Below, piece after piece: positions 45,448-57,592 of a DNA stretch of 64,000 bases. Each line of letters starts with the position of its first letter. Position 1 is the stretch's first letter. A program made the translations under genes and the position numbers. The notes below the pieces were generated by a model. The model had not been told where the DNA came from. It saw only the letters and a list, made by a program, of their open reading frames with translations, and ran no database searches. This stretch comes from Nothopassalora personata (lineage: Eukaryota > Ascomycota > Dothideomycetes > Mycosphaerellales > Mycosphaerellaceae): contig CM066292.1 of NCBI GenBank assembly GCA_033816765.1, forward strand, positions 1,240,001 through 1,304,000, read 5' to 3'.

Positions 45448-46316
45448 GTATAGGCCGGAAAATAGTAACCTAGCTAATATACTATCGTAACGTAGTAACT
45501 ACGTATACGTAGCGTAGGAGACGTTAAACTTACCTCCTACCCTATAAAGTAAGCTAAATCCCTACTTAGAGAAGACGAGGCTATAGTAAGGCGCGTAACC
45601 GCTACCTATAAAAGGATATGTAATAAGGTAGTAATAGCGGTTATAGGAGCCTACGAGCCGTAGGGAACCTAATCGCTACCTATAAAAGTATATACTATAA
45701 TAATATAAGGCGGCCCGGCTAAGCTACTCTTACTACTAATAAAAATTATATAGGGGTAAGACGATAGGTACGTCGTATACTTATCGTAGGCGCCTAGCAA
45801 ACGGGACGCTAAGGACTAGTATATAAAAGACGGGTTAGTCTATCGTAGAAACGCGATTATAGTACCTAAAGATTATATAGTAAGAGTATAGCTACTCTAT
45901 ATATATTATAACGACCTTCTAGTAGGGTACTTTAGTAAGGTAAAGACTAAAGAACTACTACGTCGTTACTACTAGTAGGAATTATTTAGTAAGCATATAA
46001 GAGAGTATGTATAACACTATAGGGTATATTAAACCTCGAAGGCGAGACGCTATCGACCCTACGGCGAGTTATAACTACTACCTAGGCTAGACGGTCTATA
46101 GTAAGAAATTACTATAGACATTATTATAGACCTACCGCTAAGTAAGCGAGGTAAATGCGTCTATAATACGATTATAGTAATCGTCGACCGCTACTCTAAA
46201 ATAAACTTATACATTCCTATAATTAAGATATATATAGCCGCGGAGCTTACGAGGATCTTACGAGATAAAGTTGTACGGTACTATAGTATTCTAGTAGGTA
46301 TAGTAAGTAACTACGG
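45448..46316 (+). pseudogene. Gypsy-B2 pol: integrase N-terminal part
   Basis: It continues B2 pol, aligning with B1 50766-51640. The integrase core is recognisable near 46110-46300 (YNTIIVIVDRYSKINLYI and a following DLR... catalytic region). Copia-C interrupts it at the second catalytic Asp region, where B1 reads VSDRGLVF. The Copia target duplication tacgg is at 46312-46316 (cgcgg at 55079-55083). Confidence 0.78.
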
Positions 46317-46553
46317 TATTAGATTTAGCCGTCGCTAACCTAATATATTAGCGTCGTTATATAGGATTTATCTACGTAGTAGGGTTTACTAGTACGCTCT
46401 ATAGCATTTACTTACGTACTATATAAGTCGATACTTACGCGTATATCTTAGTATAGAAGGATATATAAGGACACCCTTCTTTACCTATAGATAGTATTAA
46501 TAACATATAATTAAGTTATTTGTTCACTTTACTTCTCATTTATTCATTTAATA
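46317..46553 (+). repeat. Copia-C 5' LTR (237 bp)
   Basis: It starts tattagatttagccgtcgc and ends ttcatttaata. A TATA-like tract (gatatataagg) lies at about 46472. Confidence 0.87.
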
Positions 46554-46699
46554 GTTATGTACCTAAATAAGCGCTATAGCCTAAAAGTAGCCTAGTACTA
46601 AAGCTTCGAGCAAATCTAAGAACTTTCCCTAGATTTTAGAAACTCTATCTAACGTTACCTCCTAAATTCTAGCTTATAATTACCGAGCCTAGTACGGTA

Positions 46700-47498
46700 G
46701 AATAGTAAATACTATAGGTATTTTAGTATATAAAACGGCGATATATTCCCTATAGGGTAATTCAACCCCGACGATTCCGAATCTATAATTGGATTTACGA
46801 TATAACTACCGGTTACTAAGAAAATAGCCGACAAAACCTACGACGCTACTACTATTACGCCTAAAGGCTTACCTGTCCTATTAGATATTAATTGCCCGAT
46901 GTAGATTAACTTACTAGAGGACTTCCTAAGAGGGAGGAAACTTTAGGAGGTCTACGAAAGAAAGGTAGATACTAGAGAAAGAAGAATAGACGAAAAGAAA
47001 GCTAGTGCTATTTCTACTATTAAAGTACTTACGGGTACTAAGAGAGTACACCTAATAGGTCTACGTAACTCGAAAGAAGCCCTCGATAGACTCGAGGTAA
47101 CATATTTGACGATAAGTATAGAAAGAGCTTCGAACCTACTTACGAAGTTCTATAACTATACTACGGGTTCTATAATTAATATTACGGCCTCGTAGTTAAC
47201 GTAACTCGTAAACAAAATACGCGTTATAGATAGTAAAAAAGCGCCTACTAATACTATAAAAAAGAGTATCCTATTAGGATACCTACCTAACGAATACGAC
47301 AGTTTTCGAACGGCTATTAAGGCTATAGGCCTTTCGAAGATTTCCATCGAAGACTTAGTCTCTAAGCTTAGGGACGTTAAACTAGGGCTTAAGAAGTCTT
47401 CTAAGGAAGATAACTTAGCCTAATATACGGGAGTTACTAAGCTAAAGGTAAAGTATAGCCCTAAGAAGGATAACTACCCTAAGAGATATAAGGGCGAA
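46700..47498 (+). pseudogene. Copia-C gag
   Basis: A frame with few stops runs from about 46780 to the B1 insertion: ATTITPKGLPVLLDI, DFLRGRK, then KVDTRERRIDEKKASAIS, TYLTISIERASNLLTKFYNY, KSILLGYLPNEYDSFRTAIK and LVSKLRDVKLGLKKSSKEDN. This order (Trp-rich start, LLxxLPxEYxxF, then LLxEExR-like helix) is that of Copia gag polyproteins. It ends at YPKRYKGE, just where the CCHC knuckle should begin, because Gypsy-B1 is inserted. Gag would form the particle. Confidence 0.8.
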
Positions 47499-47669
47499 TG
47501 TAAGGGCAGCCTATAGCTAACCCTTACATGTAATGCGGCCATGCCCGGCTTAGCATGCCGCACGTAACGCGTGTGCGTACACTAGGAGACGCGTATAGCG
47601 TCTATAGAAGAAAGTAAGCTTTAGTTTATCTACGATTAGAAGATCGTAGGCGTGCTATACATTGCGACA
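47499..47669 (+). repeat. Gypsy-B1 5' LTR (about 171 bp)
   Basis: It starts tgtaagggcagcctatag and ends acattgcgaca. It contains the block acgcgtatagcgtctataga (47585 onwards), conserved in all four Gypsy-B LTRs. Confidence 0.85.
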
Positions 47670-47714
47670 TCCCCTTATGGTCTTACGGCCCTAATAGTTC
47701 TAAAGCTTCCCTTC

Positions 47715-48890
47715 GTTACAATCTATACACGCTATAGAGCCCGATCGCGACGCGCACGACGGCGAGTCGCCTACGCCGCCCCTAAGCCCTAGAGTATAGC
47801 AGTAGGCGCGTCGTGTAGCCTTAGTTACGAGAAGAGAGGCCTTACGGGCTAAGATTAAAGAGTAAGAGATATAGCGGGAGATCGAGCGTCTAGAGATCTT
47901 ACGCGCTATAAGCGTACCGCCTCTAGAGCGTATAGGAGGGAGGAGAGAAGATTACCTCCCGACTACAACCCCTGCCTCTATCTCTATAACTACTAACGAT
48001 AATATTATAGTGCGAGGCGCGGCCGTAGCGTATGCGACGCGACCGCGCCTAAAAGAGCCGACGCCTTTTAGAGGGGATTCGATAAGGAAGGCAAGGGTAT
48101 TCCTTCGGGAGCTCTTACTTATCTTCGCCCTCTTAGGTACTATATACGCGATAGACGAATTAAAGGTCCTATATAGGGTTATATACCTTAGTAGAGAGGT
48201 AAGCGAGCGATAGTATACTAACTATAGCGCCGTTAACCTTATAGGGTATATATACTAGGACTTTAAGGAGTTCTACCGAGACGTATACGGCAATCCTATA
48301 AATTGCGTGCTTAACGTTATGTTAGAGTACGAGGTTACGAAATAGAAGGATAACTAGATAGCGCGGTAATTCGCGACTAAGCTAGATATTATAGAGGACT
48401 AGTTAGGTAACTACTCGGAAGCGCAACGTATACGGTACCTACTAGCGAAGCTTACGCCTCGCTTACGGTCCGCTATCGTTAGCTACTATAATATCCCTAC
48501 GACTAGAGAAGACCTAGTAGTCCTAGCCTCGCGCATCGAAAGCACCGAGCGCCGAGGTAGTAGCGGAGGGCACGACCGCGGGTAGTATATGCGTCGTAAG
48601 CGTAAAGCTAAGGGCGTATATAAGCGGGCCGATCGCCTAAAGTAATAGAAGTAGAGTTAAGTACCGGGCGCCTCGGGTGCGAGTTAGTAGCGAGACACCG
48701 GTAGCTCGTCTTTAACTAGCTAGAAGTCGAAAGTAGAGTACTACGGCTACGGTAGGAAGGGTTACTATAAGACGGAGTGCCGGAATAGACACCTATAGAA
48801 AGACCGCGACGCGTAAGCGGTTCGTAGGTTAGAAGCTGTCGAGGCTTTAAATAAGAAGGGCGAATAGGGAAAAGGTAGAGGACTAGGTAA
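47715..48890 (+). pseudogene. Gypsy-B1 gag
   Basis: One frame is readable from about 47715. An N-terminal coiled-coil-like part (LRAKIKEQEIQREIERLEIL, reading two TAG/TAA as Gln) leads into PTTTPASISITTND and the only intact stretch, 48010-48213 (KEPTPFRGDS, RKARVFLRELLLIFALLG). The capsid continues (YVFKEFYRDVYGNP, EDLVVLASRIESTERR), then a basic region and a CCHC knuckle with Tyr replacements (YYGYGRKGYYKTEC, near 48740-48780). Gag forms the particle and binds RNA. Confidence 0.8.
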
Positions 48891-51800
48891 GGGTCGCTCC
48901 TAAGTCCGAGTTTCTATATAGACCCCTTAAGGTAAGTCGATGCGAGTCTAGCGCGTTACTTACGAGGCGCCGTCGAGACGCGTAAGGGCTTTCGCGAGGC
49001 TATGTTTCTTCTAGATAACGGTATAGATTTAAGCTTAGTGTCGTACGAGTATATACTCCGATACTAGATGTAGCCTATTAGTAGTGTAAAGCTTCTAAAT
49101 CTAGAGTCGTACGCGTAGGACTAGGGGCATTACTACGGCGCCTATGCGGTTCGCGTACGACTAGCTAACGATGTAGGAGTAGAGCGCGTAAGCGACGCTA
49201 TCTACTATATAGCGCCTATAGGTAGGCCGTTAGTTATTTTAGGTAGACCCTAGCGGTATCGTAATTGGATAGTAAAGGTCGATAAGGATAACTAGTAGTA
49301 CTACGGTGTAGAGATGCCTACGATTTAGTAGCGTAACGTACGCGAGTTCCTTAAGGATCTCGAGAGCTTAAAGTAGGTTTATACGATAAGTGTTCGGGTT
49401 ATTACTATAGTAGTACCCGAAGGAGAGGGCCCCTTATAGCTTAAAGAATTTATAGACTTCCGAGATGTATACGCACCTAATAAGTAGGCGAAGCGTAAGA
49501 TGCCCGACGGGGTAGAGTATGCGATTAATCTCGTTAAAGGAAAGAAACCCCCTTTTAAGCCGCTATACTACTAGTCCTTAACTAAGCTAGAGGCCTTAAA
49601 GGAGTACCTTACGTAAGTAATAGAGAAGGGGTAGATTAGGCGATCCGTAAGCGAGGCGGGTGCGCCTATCCTATTCGTACTAAAGAAGAATAGCACTCTT
49701 AGGCTCTATGTAGATTATAGAGGCCTAAATAAGATTATAGTAAAGAACCGGTACCTATAATTAGCGAGACCTTAGATAGGCTATAGGGCGCTAGGCTTTA
49801 CTATAATCGACCTATAGGATGCCTACTACCGTATTCCTATTAAGCGAGGAGACGAGTAGAAGACTACGTTTCGCACGCGATACGGTTACTACGAGTACTT
49901 AGTTATGCCTTTTAGGTTAACTAACGCACTAGCTACCTTTTAGAGTATATTAACAAGGCCCTTACTAGGTTAGTAGATAATATCTACGTAGTCTACCTAG
50001 ATAACATCCTTATCTATAGCGTAACGCGTAAGGAGCACGTACGAGCCGTACGCGCGGTACTAGAGAGGCTACGAAAGTTTACCCTATTTACGAACCTAAA
50101 GAAGTGTAGCTTCTTCTAGGAGAATGCCGAGTTCCTAGGATTTATTATAAGTGTCGTAGGCGTATCGATAGATAGGAGTAGGGTAGCCGTAATCGAGGAA
50201 TAGCCTACGCCTACGAGTTTTTATAAGGTTTAATCCTTCCTAGGATTCTATAACTTCTATAGGCGCTTTATCGAAGGGTACTCGAGGATTACGAAGCTAT
50301 TAATAGACCTACTAAAGGGATATAAGAATAGCAAGAAGCAAGGGCCTCTTATGTAGTCCGCTTATAAGGAGTAAGCGTTCTAACGGCTAAAAGCTAGGTT
50401 CCTCGGAGTACCTATCCTAAGGCACTTCGATCCTTCGTTACGTACGAGGGTTGAAACGGATGCCTTAGGTTTTGCGATTATAGGCATTATCTCTTAGTTA
50501 TTTAGGACTAAGTAGTATCTAATTGCCTTCTATTCTCGTAAGATAATACCTACCGAGTGCAATTATAAGACCTATAACTAGGGGCTACTAGTAGTAGTAG
50601 AGGTATTTAAGTATTAGCGACCGTACCTCGAAGGCGCATCGTATACGGTTTAGGTACTAGTCGACTATACGAACCTATAGGGTTTTATAATAGTAAAGTT
50701 GCTAAACGGGAGGTAAGCTCGATAGGCAACGTTTCTATAATCTTTCGACTTCGTAGTAGAGTATAGGTCGGGGAAGAGTAACCTAGCCGATATACTATCG
50801 CGACGTAGTTACTACGTACGCGTAGCGTAGTAGACGTCGAACTTACTTCCTACGCTATAAAGTAAGCTATCTTTCTAGAAGGAATCCCTATTGAGAGAGG
50901 ACGAGCCTATAGTAAGGCTCGTAACCGCTACCTACGAGAAGATGTAGGATAAGGCGACGATAATAGTAGTAGGAGCCTACGAGCCGTAGGGGACCCGATC
51001 GCTACTAGGAAGAGTGTACGCTATAATAATGTAGGGCGGCCTAGGTAAACTACTTATACTACTAATAAAAATCGTGTAGGGGAGAGACGATAGGTACGTC
51101 GTATACTTATCGTAGGCGCCTAGCGAAGGGGACGCTAAGGACTAGTATGTAAAAGACGGGTTAGTCTATCGCGGGAACACGATTATAGTACCCGAAGACT
51201 ATGTAGTAAGAGCATAGCTACTCTACATACATTATAACGACCTACTAGTAGGGCACTTTAGTAAGGTAAAGACTAAAGAGCTACTACGACGTTATTACTA
51301 GTAGGAATCACTTAGTAAGGAAGTAAGAGAGTATGTTGCAAATTGTAGGGCTTATTAGACCTCGAAGGCGAGGCGCTATTAACCCTACGGCGAGCTATAG
51401 CTACTACCTAGGCTAGACGGTCCATAGTAGGAAATTACTATAGATTTTATTACGGACCTACCGCTAAGTAAGCGAGGAGAATGCGTGTATAATGCGATTC
51501 TAGTAATCGTCGACCGCTACTCTAAAATAAACTTATACATTCCTACGACTAAGACATACATAGCGGCGGAGCTTACGAGGATCTTACGAGACGAAGTCGT
51601 GCGGCATTATAGTGTGCTAGCGGGCATAGTAAGTGACCGCGGGTTAGTGTTCACGAGTAAGTTCTAGAGTAACTTCTACTTCGAGGCGTAGGTAAAGCGT
51701 AAGCTATCTATAGCTTTCTACCCTTAGACTAACGGCTAGACTAAGAGGGTAAACTAAACCTTAGAACAGTACCTTCGTTATTACTGTAGCGAGAACTAGA

Positions 51801-52440
51801 TAGAGTAGGCTAAGTAGCTAGCTGTTACTAAATTCGTATGTAATAATAGCGTCTACCCTACGCTACGCATAAGCCTTTCCGAGATAGCGTATAGTTAGAG
51901 ACCTAAGATTACCCTAACACCTATAGGATCTCGAGGCGAGATCCAGGAAGGGGAGGTACTAGTAGCGGTAGACTTAGTTAACCGTATACGAGAGATGCGT
52001 ACTACGCTTACGAAGCGTTAGGAAATCGTAGTAGCCGATTAGACTCGCTACTATTACAAGACTTATAAGGCTAAGAGCTATCGCGTAGGCGACATAGTCT
52101 TATTATCTACGAAGAACCTAAGGTTAGTATTACCGAAGAAGAAGATAGGTCCGAAGTTTATTAGACCGTACCGCATTATCGACGCTATCGGTTCGTAGGC
52201 GTACCGCCTAGTACTACTAGCCGACTTAAGGATTCATAATGTCCTCTATATATCCCTCCTCGAGCCGTACGTAGGTAGAGAGAAGGATAGAGGAACTATA
52301 GCCCTCGCTAATAAGGACGGGGAATATAAAGTAGAGGTAGTACTAGGAAAGCGTAAGTATAAGGGCAAAGTGTAGTACCTAGTACGATAGAAGGGCTAGC
52401 TAGAAGAGTATAATAGCTAGAAGCTAGCATAAGGACTCGC
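48891..52440 (+). pseudogene. Gypsy-B1 pol: protease, RT, RNase H, integrase, chromodomain
   Basis: RT covers about 49620-50110: [55 protein letters not shown] and VVYLDNILIYS (49990). Small indels shift the frame near 49755 and 49945. RNase H lies at about 50450-50700. Integrase is near 51290-51800, with MYNAILVIVDRYSKINLYI (51485), GIVSDRGLVFTSKF and an NGQTKRVNQTLEQYLR block carrying the catalytic Glu. SYRVGDIVLLSTKNLRLVLP (52077) and a chromodomain (VEVVLGKRKYKGKVQYLVR, 52330-52390) end the protein. RIP stops and indels inactivate it. Confidence 0.88.
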
Positions 52441-52874
52441 GAATGCTACGCGTATAGTAGCTAAATATAAGGCGTTAGCGAAGACGGTATAAGCCGGCGG
52501 AAGGATCCGCGAAGGCTATACGTATAGTAGTCAAATATAGGTACCTACGAAGGCCGTATAAGGCGCTAAAACAAGGGCATAGGTTATGCATTTAGGCCTT
52601 AACCCTTTAGTAGCTAGATATAAGGACCTCTACCCCCGATAGTAAACTTAGCTATAACTAGTATATAAGACACTAACCTATAGTATGTTCTATTGGACTA
52701 AAAGGCTCGCTTACTTAGTTAAGCGAACACCCCCGATAGTAATAACATTAGAGAGGGAGGTAAGGAGAGAGAAGAGTATTTATTTTAAAAACAAACTTTT
52801 ATAGGGCGCGCTACGGCGCTACGTAGATAGAAGATAGGCGCGTAGTAGGCGGCTAACATACGCGGAGCGCGCGA
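52441..52874 (+). other. Gypsy-B1 spacer after pol
   Basis: It holds an imperfect direct repeat of about 75 bp (about 52432-52500 and 52500-52570, sharing cgcgaaggctaYRcgtatag) and AT-rich sequence. In B2 the same place holds an unrelated minisatellite (55930-56145). Confidence 0.6.
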
Positions 52875-53746
52875 TTACTCGTTATTATTACCCTTATCAT
52901 CCTCCTTATTATACTCGCCCCGTAGGGCTAGTAGTAAGAAGGCCCTATCGGCTATAGTAGTGTTAATGTTTCTAGCCTATAGGAACTATAACTAAGGTTA
53001 GTATAGGACACGTATACGACACGCATATTACTTACCGTACGGCCGAGCTCGAAGAGCCTATTAAGGGCCCTATTCTACTCTTACTATAGAACTACGGACA
53101 TAGTAGCGGCGGCGGAGGAGGGGTTAGTAGTAGTAGAGGCGCCGGCGAAGCGTACGCGGGTGTCGCCTATACGCTTATTCTTATAGGCACTAAACTACCT
53201 CTTAGCCTAGGAGGAGGTTAGCGGATTTATATAGGGAGCGATAGTACGCCGTACGCGGTAAGCGTAGAGAGCGCTAGCGAGGCGTAGTACTTACCTCTAT
53301 AATCTACTTACCTAGCTAGGCGTAGAGCTTATACTACTAGTCTAGAGTATCCTACTCCTACTTAGTAATAGGGTTACTAAGCCCCTAGATAAGCTTATTG
53401 CGCTAGGCGCGGGCTAAACGTAGGCAAGCTACTATCTACGCGATAGCGATACTAGTGTTACTAACGTATAGGTACCTATTACTCCTATAGTACCTATACT
53501 TCTTAAGTAACTCGCCGGTAGTAACACTATTATACGTATCCTACTCGTCTACTATACTATTAGTAAGCGTATCGTAAGCGAAGAGCGTAGCGAATACTTA
53601 CTAGCTACGAAGTATAGGAGACACCGTATATATATCTTAATATCTATACCTAGACGCTTAGCTAGTAATAACTTAGGAGTCTATAGCCCTAATACGCTAA
53701 AGTTACGCTTCGCTAGCGTATCTAGTACGCTAAGCGCGCTAGACAT
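52875..53746 (-). pseudogene. Gypsy-B antisense accessory ORF, B1 copy
   Basis: Minus strand. It starts at 53746 with MSSALSVLDTLAKRNFSVLG, then LLLAKRLGIDIK. A shift of frame (intron or indel, about 53590-53630) leads to a long frame with AYDTLTNSIVDE, TGELLKKYR, SNTSIAIA and LSNPITK, and the end LQARNINTTIADRAFLLL ... LRGEYNKEDD, with stop TAA at 52877-52875. Its TAG codons fit former TGG or CAG. The start, stop and C-terminus are shared with B2 and B3. I do not recognise the protein; it could be an accessory or regulatory product. Confidence 0.6.
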
Positions 53747-54155
53747 CTATAGTACTACTAGTAATAGTATTAGTAGTACTAATAGGCCCCCTATAAGGGC
53801 CTCCTAACGTAGTTAATCTTAGATAGCTTTATCTAAAGCTATAGTAGTACTAGCGGGTTACTTAGTAGTTGCTAGCGAGGAGCTAGTAGATCGCTAGTAG
53901 TACGGGTACGGTACGGTACGAGAATATAGTATAAGAAAAAAGAAGGAAAAGGAGGGAGAGGGTATACTTCTTAAACCCTCGAGCTAGTTAACCGGGTAAC
54001 TATAACTTTAACTACCTATACCCTAATAACAACACGTACGAGACCCGTAGGCGGGTCGTATAGTAACGGAATCTACGAGAAGTAGATAGATTACTTATAT
54101 AGAAACCCCCTAAAGCCGCGAGCTAAGGGTAGCTCGTCCTAAGAGGGGAGGTAGT

Positions 54156-54326
54156 TATAAGGGTAGCCTATAGCTAACCCTTATATATAATGCGGCTATA
54201 CCCGGCTTAGTATGCCGTACGAAACGCGTATACGTACACTAGGAGACGCGTATAGCGTCTATAGAAGAAAGTAAGCTTTAGTTCATCTACGATTAGAAGA
54301 TCGTAGGCGTGCTATATATTATAACA
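54156..54326 (+). repeat. Gypsy-B1 3' LTR (about 171 bp)
   Basis: It starts tataagggtagcctatag after the purine tract aagaggggaggtag and ends ttataaca. Same length as the 5' LTR, differing by transitions. Confidence 0.85.
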
Positions 54327-54345
54327 TCCCCTTATAGCCTTACGG

Positions 54346-54841
54346 TCCTTATAGATTTTAACCTATTAGATATCCCTATAGAGTTCTATAGGGATAGCGA
54401 GTAAGACCGCGAAGTAATAGGTAAAGAGAGGTAAGGATAGACTCCTTTATAAGATAATATAGTCGACGATACTACTACGGACAAATGATAAGACTACCCC
54501 CGAAGCTCTATACGAGTCGTACGACGCCCAGAACGTCTAATAGAAGAGTTACGGCTAGTAAGTTATAAGAAGGCCTACAAAATACCTACCCCTAGGACCT
54601 ATAACAAGAGTAATACGAAGCTAAACAAGTCGAGATTACCTATATTCTAACTATTAAGTAGCTTACCGACTTCCTAATAAAGCCCCTTAGTAAGTAAAAG
54701 TACATTACTAATACTACTAAGCTTCTAGTATCGCCTAGGAGGGTAAAATAGCTAGTACTTACTAGCAATAGCCATATAGGGACGGCGACGACGATATAGT
54801 ACTTTATACTACCTTTAGGGGCTAGTCTAAAGTAGGGGGAG
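54346..54841 (+). pseudogene. Copia-C pol remnants (pre-RT linker joined to RNase H end)
   Basis: SYKKAYKIPTPRTYN near 54565-54610 resembles the linker just before RT in Copia pol. Almost directly after it, VEITYILTIKQLADFLIKPL (near 54640-54690) is the RNase H C-terminal motif. RT and most of RNase H are therefore deleted between them. A purine tract (aaagtagggggag) precedes the 3' LTR. The ~150 bp next to the B1 LTR are unassigned. Confidence 0.65.
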
Positions 54842-55078
54842 TGTTAGACTTAGCCGTCGCTAACCTAATATATTAGCGTTAGTATATAGGACTTATCTAC
54901 GTAATAGGGTTTACTAGTACGCTCTATAGCATTTACTTACGTACTATGTAAATTAATGCTTACGCGTACATCTTAGTATAGAAGGATATATAAGGACACC
55001 CTTATTTACCTATAGATAGTATTAACCATATATAATTAAGTTATTCGTTTACTTTACTTCTTATTTATTTATTTAATA
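54842..55078 (+). repeat. Copia-C 3' LTR (237 bp)
   Basis: It starts tgttagacttagccgtcgc, keeping the TG that the 5' LTR has lost, and ends tatttaata. Right flank cgcgg. Confidence 0.88.
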
Positions 55079-55930
55079 CGCGGGTCTATATTTACGAGCC
55101 GATTCTAGAGTAACTTCTACTTTAAGGCGTAGGTAAAGCGTAAGCTATCTATAGCCTTCTAACCTTAGACTAATAGTTAGACTAAGAGGGTAAACTAGAC
55201 TGTAGAATAGTACCTTCGTTATTACTATAGCGAAAACTAGATAGAGTAGGCTAAGTAGCTAGCTATTACTAAATTTATATATAATAATAGTATCTACCCT
55301 ACGCTTCGTATAAGCTCCTTTAAGACAGCGTATAGTTAGAGACTAGAGATTATCCTAAAACCTATAGGATCTCGAGGCGAGATCCGGGAAGGGGAGATAC
55401 TAGTAGCGGTAGACTTAGTTAACTATATACGAGCAATATACGCTACGCTTATAAAGCGCTAGTAAATCGTAATAGATAAATAGGCCCGTTACTATAATAA
55501 GACTTATAAGGCTAAGAGCTATTATATAGGTAATATAGTCTTATTATCTATAAAGAACCTAAGATTAGCGTTACTAAAGAAGAATATAGGTCCGAAGTAT
55601 ATCGGTCCATATTATATTATCGACGCTATTTGTTTATAGGCGTACCGCCTAGTACTACTAGTAGGGACGAGAATCTACGATATAGTCTATATATCCCTCC
55701 TTAAAGCCGTACGCGGGTAGTAAGAAGGATAAAGGTACTATACCCCTTACTAATAAGAATAGGGACTATAAAGTAGAGGTAGTACTAGTAAAGTATAGGT
55801 ATAAGGGTAAAGTATAGTACCTAGTACGATAGAGATGCTAGCTAGAGGAATATAATAGTTAGGAGCTAGTATAAGGACTTACGAATACTATACGTATAGT
55901 AGCTAAATATAAGGCGTTAGTAAAGGTAAT
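55079..55930 (+). pseudogene. Gypsy-B2 pol C-terminus: integrase end and chromodomain
   Basis: It resumes B2 after Copia-C and aligns with B1 51636-52440. It encodes the NSQTKRVN...EQYLRYY region with the catalytic Glu, then SYYIGNIVLLSIKNLRLALL and a chromodomain-like end (VEVVLVKYRYKGKVQYLV). More RIP stops than the B1 equivalent. Confidence 0.78.
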
Positions 55931-56145
55931 ATAAGATATAAGAGGAAGGCCTTATCCTCTAGTAATAATATAGGAGGAAGGCCTTACCCTTCGTTAACTA
56001 TATAATATATAAGAGGGAGGCCTCATCCTCTAGTAATAACATAGGAGGGAGGCCTTACCCTTTATTAACTATATAAGAGGAAGGCCTTACCTAATAGTAA
56101 TAATATAGGAGAGAGGTCTTACGCTTTAGTAATAACGGAGATATA
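55930..56145. repeat. Minisatellite in Gypsy-B2 3' region
   Basis: About six units of 30-45 bp share taggaggaaggccttaccct and agtaataatata. B1 lacks it at the equivalent place, so it expanded in B2 only. Confidence 0.8.
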
Positions 56146-56297
56146 GAAGGTAATATAAAGTATAGGATAGAGAAGAGAAGCTTACTCATTTATAAAAATA
56201 AAAATAAAAGTAACCTTTTATAGGGGCGTAGTATAGAGGCGCTACGTAGACTAAACATAGGCGTAAAGTAGGCGGCTAGTAGGCGCGACGCGCGTAA

Positions 56298-57169
56298 TTA
56301 GTTGTTATCCTTATCCTCCTCTACTATATTATTATCCTTATTATACTTACCGCGTAAGGTAGGTGGTAAGAACACCCTATCTACGGTAGTAGTATTAATA
56401 TTCTTAGCCTATAAAAACTATAACCGCGATTAGTATAGGACACGAGGTATAGGTTACTTATAGTACAGCGAAGCTTAAAGAGCCCGTTAAGGGCCCTATT
56501 GTACTCTTACTATAGAATTATAGACGTGTTAGCTACGATAGAGGAGGGGCTAGTAGTAAAGGCGCCGGTAAAGCGTACGAGAGTATTACCTAGGCGCTTT
56601 TTCTTATAGGTACTATATTACCTCTTACCCTAGGAGGCGGTTAGTGAAGTTACGTAAGGAGCGATAGTACGGCGTACGCGGTAAGTATACGGAGTATACG
56701 TAAGGCGTAGTACTTACACCTAGAATCTACTCGCTAATATTAGCGTAGAGGCGGCGCTACTCGTCTAGAGTAGCTTACTCCTTCTAGGTAGGAGGATCGC
56801 TAAGCTCGCGGATAAGCTTATTACGCTAGGCGCGCATAGCGCGTAGGCGAGCTACTAGCTACGTAATAGAGACGCTAGTATTACTTACGTTTAGGTACCT
56901 ACTAGTTATATAGCGTCTATACTTCTTAAGTAGCTCGCCGGTAGTAATACTATTATACGTGTCTAGCTCGTCTATTTTACAGTTAGTCAGTATATCATAA
57001 GCGGCGAGCGTAGTAAATACTTACTACGTATAAAGTATATAAGGTAGCGAAGATATATCTTAATATCTATACCTAGACGCTTAGCTAGTAATAATTTTAG
57101 GGTCTATAGTCCTAATACGCTAAACTTACGCTTTACTAGCGTATCTAGTACGCCTAGCGCGCTAGACAT
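56298..57169 (-). pseudogene. Gypsy-B antisense accessory ORF, B2 copy
   Basis: Minus strand. It starts at 57169 with MSSALGVLDTLVKRKFSVLG and ends FLQAKNINTTTVDRVF ... LRGKYNKDNNIVEEDKDNN, with a stop at 56300-56298. Exactly the same start-to-stop distance as in B1 (872 bp). The C-terminus differs from B1 by conservative changes and codon-sized differences, as expected for a once-selected reading frame. Confidence 0.6.
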
Positions 57170-57592
57170 CTATAGTAGTACTAGTAATAGTATTAGTAGT
57201 ACTAATATACTACCTACGAGGGCCTTCTAATAGAGTTAGTCTTAGATAGCTTCTTTAGAAGCTATAAGAGTACTAGCGAGTTACTAGTAGAGAGCTAGCG
57301 AGTAGCTATTAAGTTACTAGTAGTATAAGTATAGTACGCTATAAGAACGTAGTACGGGTAAGAGGAAGAAGGGGGAAAAGGGTATACTTTTTAAACCCCT
57401 AAGTAGGTCTTTAGTTAATCTAGTAACTATAAATTTAACCTCTTATACCCTAATAACGATACGTACGCAACGCGGAGGCGTACCGTATAGTAATAGAACT
57501 AGCGAGAAGTAGATAGAACCCCTATATAGAAACCTCCTAAAGCTACGAGCTAAGGGTAGCTCGTCCTAGAAGGGGAGGTAGTTATAAGGGTA

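Larger units (their letters stand above)
47499..54345 (+). mobile_element. Gypsy-B copy B1, near-complete Ty3/Gypsy retrotransposon (6.8 kb)
   Basis: It is inserted in Copia-C gag. It has a 5' LTR at 47499-47669, gag, pol with integrase and chromodomain, a 1.7-kb 3' region with an antisense ORF, and a 3' LTR at 54156-54326. An extra ~18 bp (tccccttatRgYcttacgg) follows both LTRs, so the true LTR ends may lie slightly further right. No clear target duplication is seen: the left flank is gcgaa but the right flank differs, which fits a deletion in Copia-C at the right side. Milder RIP than B2. Confidence 0.88.
46317..55078 (+). mobile_element. Copia-C, internally deleted Ty1/Copia element
   Basis: Two 237-bp LTRs (46317-46553 and 54842-55078) flank gag (to 47498), the whole of Gypsy-B1, and about 500 bp of pol remnants. 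Left flank tacgg and right flank cgcgg are the RIP-altered target duplication; uninterrupted B1 has ccgcgg. Most of integrase, RT and RNase H is missing, so the copy was non-autonomous or suffered deletions around the B1 insertion. Confidence 0.85.

Noticed and set aside
47156..47347. 63-codon minus-strand ORF
   Set aside because: Shadow of Copia-C gag.
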